The notes beneath the pieces were generated by a model. The model was given only the letters and a program-made list of their open reading frames with translations, was not told where the DNA came from and ran no database searches. Shown piece by piece: positions 56,286 through 64,000 of a stretch of 64,000 bases of DNA; within the stretch, counting starts at the first letter, position 1, and the number at the start of each line of letters is the position of its first letter. The DNA is from Dermacentor variabilis (taxonomy: Eukaryota > Arthropoda > Arachnida > Ixodida > Ixodidae): NCBI RefSeq assembly GCF_050947875.1, contig NC_134568.1, positions 208,608,845 to 208,672,844 of the forward strand. The letters run 5' to 3'. Both the position numbers and the translations under genes were made by a program.

Positions 56286-57191
56286 GAAAGCACTAGAATA
56301 GGTAGTGGTTGCGTCAGACAGGGAGATATGGTCTCTCCAATGCTATTCACAGCATGTTTACAGGAGGTATTCAGAGACCTGGAGTGGGAAGAATTGGGGA
56401 TAAAAGTTGATGGAGAATACCTTAGCAACTTGCGATTCGCTGATGATATTGCCTTGCTTAGTAACTCAGGAGACCAATTGCAATGCATGCTCACTGACCT
56501 GGAGAGGCAAAGCAGAAGGGTGGGTCTGAAAATTAATCTGCAGAAAACTAAAGTAATGTTTAACAGTCTCCGAAGAGAACAGCAGTTTACGATAGGTAGC
56601 GAGGCACTGGAAGTGGTAAGGGAATACATCTACTTAGGGCAAGTAGTGACCACGGATCCGGATCATGAGACTGAAATAACCAGAAGAATAAGAATGGGCT
56701 GGGGTGCGTTTGGCAGGCATTCTCAAATCATGAACAGCAAGTTGCCACTATCCCTCAAAAGGAAAGTGTATAACAGCTGTGTGTTACCAGTACTCACATA
56801 TGGGGCAGAAACCTGGAGGCTTACGAAAAGGGTTCTGCTGAAATTGAGGACGATGCAACGAGCTATGGAAAGAAGAATGATGGGTGTAACGTTAAGGGAT
56901 AAGAAAAGTGCAGATTGGGTGAGACAACAAACGCGGGTAAATGACATCTTAGTTGAAATCAAGAAAAAGGAATTGGCATGGGCCGGACATGTAATGAGGA
57001 GGGAAGATAACCGATGGTCATTAAGGGTTACGGACTGGATTCCAAGGGAAGGGAAGCGTAGCAGGGGGCGGCAGAAAGTTAGGTGGGCGGATGACATTAA
57101 GACGTTTGCAGGGACAACATGGACACAATTAGTACATGACCGGGGTAGTTGGAGAAGTATGGGAGAGGCCTTTGCCCTGCAGTGGGCGTAA
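56286..57191 (+). CDS. RTE reverse transcriptase, C-terminal half, uninterrupted frame
   Basis: About 301 residues are open from the truncation point to TAA at 57189-57191, with no internal stop. Motifs: CVRQGDMVSPMLFTA (motif B), FADD at 56436-56447 (motif C), GLKINLQKTKVM, and REYIYLGQVV after the palm. SCVLPVLTYGAETW, RRMMGVTLRDKK, WAGHVMRREDNRW and RGRQKVRWADDI then follow, the usual C-terminal sequence of RTE and related LINE proteins. The endonuclease and the N-terminal half of the RT are missing, so it is not a functional gene. The clean frame suggests a recent insertion. Confidence 0.85.
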   Translation, partial: ESTRIGSGCVRQGDMVSPMLFTACLQEVFRDLEWEELGIKVDGEYLSNLRFADDIALLSNSGDQLQCMLTDLERQSRRVGLKINLQKTKVMFNSLRREQQFTIGSEALEVVREYIYLGQVVTTDPDHETEITRRIRMGWGAFGRHSQIMNSKLPLSLKRKVYNSCVLPVLTYGAETWRLTKRVLLKLRTMQRAMERRMMGVTLRDKKSADWVRQQTRVNDILVEIKKKELAWAGHVMRREDNRWSLRVTDWIPREGKRSRGRQKVRWADDIKTFAGTTWTQLVHDRGSWRSMGEAFALQWA

Positions 57192-57197
57192 CTAGGC

Positions 57198-57243
<46 letters not shown>
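57198..57243. repeat. (GAT)n tail
   Basis: About 15 TGA/GAT units directly after the RTE 3' end. Short simple-repeat tails are usual for RTE elements. Confidence 0.95.
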
Positions 57244-57244
<1 letters not shown>

Positions 57245-58679
57245 CCTTTGAAGGCGCGCAACATGGTAGGCTCGGTGTCCTGCGGCTCGGTGCCGCAGTG
57301 CCGGACGTATGCAACGGAGCCCCGTGTCAGCCTTATTCACACGTAGCCGCAGGACAAGAAGCTGCGAAAAGCTTGGCTCGCAAAACATAAAACCGGCAAA
57401 CAGTGATCGGCTACAACTCGGGTATGCAGCAAGCACAGACGCGAGGAACATTTCTGCTACGGCGCCGGGTCTGCGATGTTCGGAAAACGCGCGCTGAGAC
57501 GCTCGCCCGAGTCCGCTGCCCCACTAATGTCATGACGGTTTGGTCTATGAACTTGTCGTTGCTATAGATACTGGCAAGTTCACTGGAATGGAAAGGGAGC
57601 GGTAAGACGCACATTAAAAGAAAGGCATGGCATATGGTCATGTTTGTACGTGTTATGAATTAATGCACTGGATTACAAAAAAGAAGCAGCGGGAATTGCA
57701 CGCTGAGAACACCGATAAACATACAGTGCGACGCAACTCGAGAAATAATATGCAAACGTTCAAGAATTTAGAAGAAAAAAAATTGAATCGTCGCGATGGC
57801 ACGTCACAGTCCCCGTAGGCGTCGAAGTCTCTACAATGAAATTATATTGAACAGCTCTGATAGCGCCCACGCAACAATGGTTGCTTGCATAGTGTCAAAT
57901 GCTCATATTCTGCGGCCTAAAGCTCTAGGCACGGTGCGAAAACGCGCTCACAGCGAAAGCAAAACATTGTGCGCGGACATGCATGCAGGCGCGCAGTCGG
58001 TCGCTGCGAACCCGTGCGATCGCTGCATGGAGGCTTCATTCTGTTATGCCCCATTTGGTTATAGAGACAGCCCACTCTAACAACATATATCACATAGTTT
58101 ACTCTCAGCGTTTGGCTACCTTTCACGCAAGAAACCGGTTCGGGAGACTCCATCGCGGCGACCGCGCGCAGTGGCGTTCACTGTACGTATTCGGTAAAGA
58201 GATAGCGTCTGTAAACAATTCTGTGCTTTCAGTTTGCCCAAGAATATTAGTTAGACAGTAAAAAACTTCTCTCGTTTCGAAAGTACTTACAGAAATGTTC
58301 GGGAGAGCTCGCGCGTGGTGTTTTCAGTGAGCGCTGACAGCAAAACCTATGAGGAGCGCGCCGCGTGATCCCTCATACTACGCCAGCGAGGCGCTTCCGA
58401 TAGATGGCGACTCCGTAACTCCTCGCCGCCAATAGTGTTTATGTGACATGCTTTCGTAATTCGTACAATCACGTTCTTAGAACTGCAGATTCTTGCGAAA
58501 TATATTTCCGCGTTGTTGCCCTTAATAATTACGTGAGGGGCTAGCTTCTCCCTATTCATTAGAAGAAATCGTGGTGTACATCTTGCTTAGTGCTACTTCA
58601 ACTTAGTGCTATCTGAAAATGTCTGGCTTGTCGAGTCCCTTTGACTCTGTAGTGCTGCTTGTGCTCGCCTCTTTAGCCT
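57244..58679. other. Unassigned, no feature recognised
   Basis: No gene recognised. A GC-rich stretch around 58310-58440 reads like part of a dispersed repeat but has no termini I can define. Confidence 0.4.
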
Positions 58680-58800
58680 CCCCCCCCCCCCCCGCCGTTT
58701 CTCTTCCTATGTCTATCACCCTTCTTTCTATTCCCCTTCTCCTTTCCCCTAGCGTAGGGTAGTAAACCAGAATCTTGAATGGTTAATATTATCCCTGCAT
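58680..58800 (+). repeat. LINE 3' UTR fragment
   Basis: After a 14-C run, a pyrimidine-rich segment leads to GGGTAGTAAACCAGAATCTT (about 58756-58775). This matches the 3' UTR signature of the RNase H-bearing LINE family at 11126-11415. No coding sequence remains. Confidence 0.65.
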
Positions 58801-61800
58801 TGCTCTTGCCACAGGGCAGGTAATTGCTGCTAGTTATTGTTGTTCTTTTCTTAGGTATTTGCGTTAATTTCAATTCAATATCGATGTGACTCGTAGAGGT
58901 GATTACAGGCTTGCTCCTTCCTTAACAGTCATTTCGGGCACAGTTCTCGTTAGCCGATGCATTGTATGAGCCCTGAATGTGAACGTGCTGAAAATAAGAG
59001 GCACCATTTTCCAGCTACATACTTTGGAGCAACAGCGATTCCTCCGAACGCAAAAACTGTCTTGATAAAAGAAAGGCGCCTCTTTTTCCACGCTAGCCAT
59101 ATATTATTTATACCTCGAAACACGGTTTGCTGTTTTGTTTTATTTAAGGCCTTCATCCTTATGGTGCCGCTGAGGACGAACGCCACGTCCTCGTCATCAG
59201 CTCCATCTACACCATGTGACTAAGATAAACAGTACTCTGCTCGCCTCTTCCAATGCGGTTCCAACTCCCTGCGCCAATGAGCAGCCGGGAGCCGGGAACG
59301 CTAACCACTAACTGTAGCGCAACAATCGCTTTGCAGTTCGTGAGGTTTTTTTGTGCGCGGCTCAGACTTTGAGAGTGGGGGAGTCTGTGCACGTACTTCT
59401 GACGCCAGAACAGGCAGCACTGTGGCCGACGACGACGATGACGTCGTGCTGTTCGCGCAGAAGTTCTTGCAATGATGGTGCGTGGTATGCGCTGTGTGAG
59501 TTCTCTGCACTAAAGCTCGGTGACGGCTTCGTTGCGCGACCACGACAGTACTCTCGCGCTGCTGAAGTGCGATCCAGCCGTAATTAGAAGCGCGGCTTTC
59601 AGCGCAGAAGTAATTCTTAGCGCACCACTTGCAAAGAAGGCCCTCCACTGCATGTCAATCAACGAGGTCTCGTCTTCAGTAGCATAGAGTTGTGGACTTG
59701 CACAGGTTTACAAGAACTTAGCACGAAGTTGGGGGTTTTCACGGTAGCCGGGCGCCGGGGGGGGGGGGTATATCGCGGGGAGGGGGTAACTGCCGTCGCA
59801 GTAAATAAGTTGAGGGCCGGAGGAATCACTGAAGTCTGTTATTTCTTCTTTTTCTTGTGCAGTGCCCCAAAAGAATGACCAAGTTCATGCAATACATTCG
59901 GCATCTTGAGCACCTTAATCATTTGGAAAGATCAATGAGGCCTGAAAGTCCACCGTCTATACTGTGCTATGGATTCAAATGAATTGTAAGTGCGAAGTTC
60001 CCATGAAATGCAAAAGCCTTGTCTCAGAGCAAATTACCTTGGAAAGCACATAAATCAATGATTTTATTTTTAAAATTCATCATGCATGCTCTGAATTGGG
60101 CTCAGATGGTGCGCTGAACGACGACAAAGCTTACGTGGTGTTCCGTGTGCCTCCCTTGCCCAGCATAGGCGGCGGCTGCGATAAAAGCTGGCGACACCAG
60201 GCAGCCACGCATTGTCTGTTGGGAGAATACTTGGCGTGTGGCCTGTTATAGAGACCTGCATGTGGAGTTTCCATTGATCTGAAAAACCTTGTTATCATTT
60301 TGAACACGTGTTCAGTGCACATGTGACTTATTATGTATCGTCGCGTTTATTGTTGCGCTTGGACTTAGTATTTAGTTTTAGTCCTGTGCCAGAGTTTGCA
60401 CGCAACAATGTGTGCGCTTGGCTTTTTGGTTTTGTTTTTTGATACATTCTCAATTTGCCCACAAGCGCAGTTGGAGGAAGCATGCTGCTTCCAACCTCTT
60501 CACCGACACTCCATTTATCTCGTCCTAGCAACAGCCATTTAGGAGATGTACACCACAGTTGTAGTTGTGTTACGTGATTTCAAAACATTTCAGCATCGTG
60601 TGCGTGAAACGCCATTAATTATTTGTTTGTTTTGCCGTGCCCTACTCTGTTACTAGGCGCTCATGGTATCTCAAGCTGACTTCTAAAACTAAAAATGTCT
60701 GTTTGGACATGATATTTGTTAATAGCCTATTTACCGTATGCAGTTCAGCTATCCTCTTGGTCATCATTGCAGGGTGCCACTAACGAAAATCAGCAGCGTG
60801 CAACGACTCCACTGTCTCTGCATGAAATCACTTGCTGCGGCAGCATCATGTTTTAATAGTGTTTTCCCTTTATTTCCTAGCGAGTGCCCTCGCGAAATCG
60901 TGAACTTCACTTGTGTTTATGTATTTTTCTAGTGTCACAAGTAACAAACTGCTTATTTGCCAGCGAATTTCGCAGCGTTTTTCTTGATTTATTTTTGTTA
61001 TTTATTACCACGTGTTTAAAAATCTTCAATATCTTGCGATGTTCTAATAGCCCCTTTATTTTTTTTTCGTTGTAATGATCCAGCAAGTGGTTAGGGTAAA
61101 TAAATTTAAAATGATCAAGAATAATATTACACCACTGAATTCAATTCGGTGAGCTTATGGATCAGTGTCTTATGAAAACAATTTAAGTTGAGAGTTCAGC
61201 GTGGTATGTCCAATACTTCACACCTCTGCGCTTCGGCTTGCTTGTACTGTGCCTTCACTACATCTTGAAGCAAGCAGTGTCCGTGCGCTGAATACAAATA
61301 AAAATACTGAAAACTGGGAAAGGAAGAACTGGGCGACCTTTATAATGAGCGATGCTTTGAATTAATCACTTGCGCAGGAATCGTGTTAGACTTACTACAT
61401 GCCATAAATGCATTTGGTGCTTTCAACAAAGGCCTGTTGGTAGAAAAGGGGCTCAACGAAGGTTTCTCTTGGTCAAGCTAGTTCATAACGAATAACGAAA
61501 AGACATAACGCGAAAAGATACCCATGTCGCGCTCATCTAATAGCGCTAGTCCTGTGCACTGTATTCTTGCCCACGTCATTTATCGCTACGCTTTTAGTTT
61601 TAAAGCGAAGCTTTCTTTGCCTACCGCACGGCCTTTCCGGTGACAGCTGTGTCGATACCTTGTTGACTACTCCGGATGATATATCGCGAAATATTGACGG
61701 AAAAGGTAATGGGAGTGTACCGCAACTATAGCAAGTTTGATGAAATCAAAGTGGTCGTTGAATACGTTGAAATGTAATTTATTGAAGCGGCGTTTATTGA

Positions 61801-64000
61801 AGAAATTACGCATAAGATCTTTACATATATAATGTCGGCTCATGGCCATCTATAAAGCACGCATAAACCTTCACGTATCAGCGCAGGATATTCAACGGCT
61901 ACTTCCATTTCATTAAATTTATTATATTCTGGCTACTCCGTTCTTGGTAATCGTTAGGCATGTGTTCATTTTTTTCCCCGATCCTCCAGAAGGTGTATGT
62001 GACACTGTAATACAAGAGTTATAGACGTCATAAATGACTGCCCTCCATTCTTCACTCAACAAGCACCAAACAACGTCTTCGTTCTCGTAACATCGCTCCG
62101 TCGACGTCTCACAGTGTGCATTCGCATGAACTAGTATTACATGTGAACGGGGTTGTGCATAAACATGAATAGTGCATGACATTTGTTACATGTGCGGTAG
62201 ATAAACATAAACTTTGGATCAAATGACATGCTGCATAAGATAAAAATAAAGAATATATATGCATTGCATTTTGTTGTACGGCATGTGATGAACGATTTCC
62301 CCTAAAGCTTCGCGTCCCACATGCATTCAAATATGTGCGTTGGATCTGCCATTTTTTCGCTAGAAAACATGGGATTTTGAACCGACAAATGAACTAACTG
62401 CAAAAGCCGTGCAGTTACCACTTTTAAATCCTTCCTTGATGACTCAAAAGTATATTAGGTGAATATTTTTCTGGTCTTTTTCCTTTGGTGTTGTGGAGAA
62501 TGTTTTATTATGCGAGCCAATGCTAATTTGCGATGCTACAAGAACCTTTCAGGCTGTGCATCTTTGAACTGTGCAGCAATTGTAATGTTATTAACGTTTA
62601 ATAATATTTTGTTTTACTTCTCATAATATGTATCTCAATTATTATTTTATTTTCAATCACATAAGTTTTCTTTATAATTGTTTTGTTTTGCAGGTAACTT
62701 ATATTTTATCCCTTCTAAAAGAAATATTTAAATCAACAACTGTCATAACGCCAACATCTGTTTCATAGTGCTCAATAAAAATATTGCGAAAAACGAATAT
62801 TGCGAAAAACTAATGAGCAGAGCGGAGGCCATTCGTCCTCAATATTGCCCGATAAAGGTGAACGTGCATGCAGTTCATTAGCCAAAATTGTATTTCTTTG
62901 TCATAGCAAATGCAGCAATATGTATAGCCGTCACAGTTGGCTGCAACTGATTAATTTATTTGGCGCTCATACGAGCTGCCCAGTCTTCGTCACTTAAATT
63001 CATTCGTCTATCCAGTTCTTTTTTCTCTTTCTTTATTGAAATGAAAATAAAATAAAGAGACGTAGTCACCTTATAATGGTGACGGCTACTCCTTTCCTCA
63101 TAGCGTCATCATTACGCCTTGATACGGAACTATCCTGCTGTTGCTTTAACGATTGTTCCTTATCATATAATTGCCGCAGTGCGGCGTCTGGGCAGAACGA
63201 TTGCTGGTTGCCTTTTCATACGTAGGTCTGCCTACAACCAGCAACCTCTCCCGTCTTCTCGTGTGCCAAAACATTAGCAGTGTCCCCCAAGCTTGCCTGC
63301 CATGGACGGATAATTTCCCACATTTTTTATTATTTTAGTAGATTGTCTCTTTGCCACTAAACCACATTTCATACTACAACTACACTTCATTTTACTGTTG
63401 AATTGCCGCTTAATTACTATTTTATTCGATGATTAATAGTTTCTTTAAGGGGTTCTGCAATGCTTTCTTCTTCAAGCTTATGTGTAAATGGAATTCCCTC
63501 TTAAGCTATACCCTACTCTAATAAACATGTTACAGCCAGTTTTCCTTTTAGCGGCGATAAACAAATTTGTTAAACTACATCTTTAGTCTGACAAGGTATC
63601 TCTGGTGTTCAGCAGGGACCCTTGATTGGGCGTTTGCTATATTAATGCCATAAAAGATTTTCCCAGAGATATAACTTCGTAGATTACCCTATACAGCATT
63701 CATTGTGTTTTCTGTAAGACAATTTCATCTCTTGGAAATCATCGCCTCCGCAACTGCCCTTCGCGAGGTTTTGCAAGTGGTGGAACACCCTCCCAAAAAT
63801 ACATTTAACTGGCGTGGTTTAGAGAACAACGCTACTGCTTTTTCTTGTGTCATTGGGGCCATCAGAATTTTTTTTGAGATCACACAATCGCAGAGAGAAA
63901 GAAGTCCCGGCAAGTTTTTTTTATTTTTTAATCAGCAAATATACAATGTTGATGCGCTTAACACACGTCTTTGGATGATGGTACAGGTGCAGTAACTCAG
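58801..64000. other. Unassigned, AT-rich, no feature recognised
   Basis: About 5.2 kb. Frames such as 63705-63995 (+) are short and motif-free. A G run lies near 59757-59769. I see no LINE, SINE or terminal repeat signature and no splice-flanked conserved exon. Decayed repeats may be present below visual recognition. Confidence 0.5.

Larger units (their letters stand above)
56286..57243 (+). mobile_element. 5'-truncated RTE-type LINE with (GAT)n tail
   Basis: The copy starts inside the RT just before motif B and runs to a 3' end followed by about 15 GAT units (57198-57243). It is the same family as 50695-53410. No target-site duplication is obvious on comparing the flanks. Confidence 0.85.

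Noticed and set aside
56723..57451. 242-residue minus-strand frame with a poly-His tract
   Set aside because: Antisense of the RTE coding region and its GAT tail; the His run is the tail read backwards.
63705..63995. 96-residue plus-strand frame near the right edge
   Set aside because: No domain and AT-rich chance composition; not tied to any neighbour.

Overview
The window reads as repeat-rich, non-coding DNA from an arachnid, most likely a hard (ixodid) tick. That identification rests on recalled family resemblance: tRNA-derived SINEs, RTE-type LINEs ending in GAT repeats, an RNase H-bearing LINE ending in CCAAA repeats, Penelope-like GIY-YIG fragments and fold-back MITEs all look like tick families. 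No database search was possible. No bacterial or viral gene organisation is present, and I found no convincing host protein-coding exon. Almost everything that can be recognised is a mobile element or a relic of one.

Layout. 1-4281: a near full-length RNase H-bearing LINE (I superfamily) running in from the left edge, with end of ORF1, endonuclease, reverse transcriptase, RNase H, zinc finger and CCAAA tail; it is broken by one frameshift and three nonsense codons. 4282-10420: mostly unassigned, with a TATA-like site, a long CTAA microsatellite and a perfect hairpin. 10480-11415: a 5'-inverted LINE that looks like a twin-priming product. 12080-16564: hairpins, two copies of a composite tRNA-derived SINE, two more LINE relics and simple repeats. 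17935-19673: a minus-strand Ty3/gypsy pol relic bounded by LTRs in opposite orientation. 20845-25673: a SINE, a minus-strand LINE interrupted by a TTAA-flanked MITE, another SINE and a 664-bp palindromic MITE. 27510-33830: LINE tails (one with a 12-bp target-site duplication) and SINEs, one split by a palindrome. 36600-46750: two Penelope-like fragments, a CpG-rich block with a TATA box, a transposon relic with a helix-turn-helix coding segment, a fold-back MITE and further SINEs. 47378-49055: 5' LTR plus gag-protease of the same gypsy family as at 17935. 50695-57243: two RTE-type LINE copies (one long and decayed, one short with an uninterrupted frame) separated by a long-TIR MITE. 58801-64000: nothing recognised.

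How the parts relate. There is no operon or pathway. The elements form a layered insertion record: MITE into LINE, palindrome into SINE, LINE next to LINE. RTE-type, I-type and other LINEs are the autonomous replicators; the SINEs would depend on LINE machinery, and the MITEs on transposases encoded elsewhere. All recognised autonomous elements here are defective in what can be seen. I found no previously undescribed biological system; the most unusual items are structural (inverted-LTR gypsy relic, twin-priming inversion, palindromic elements that encode the same peptide on both strands).
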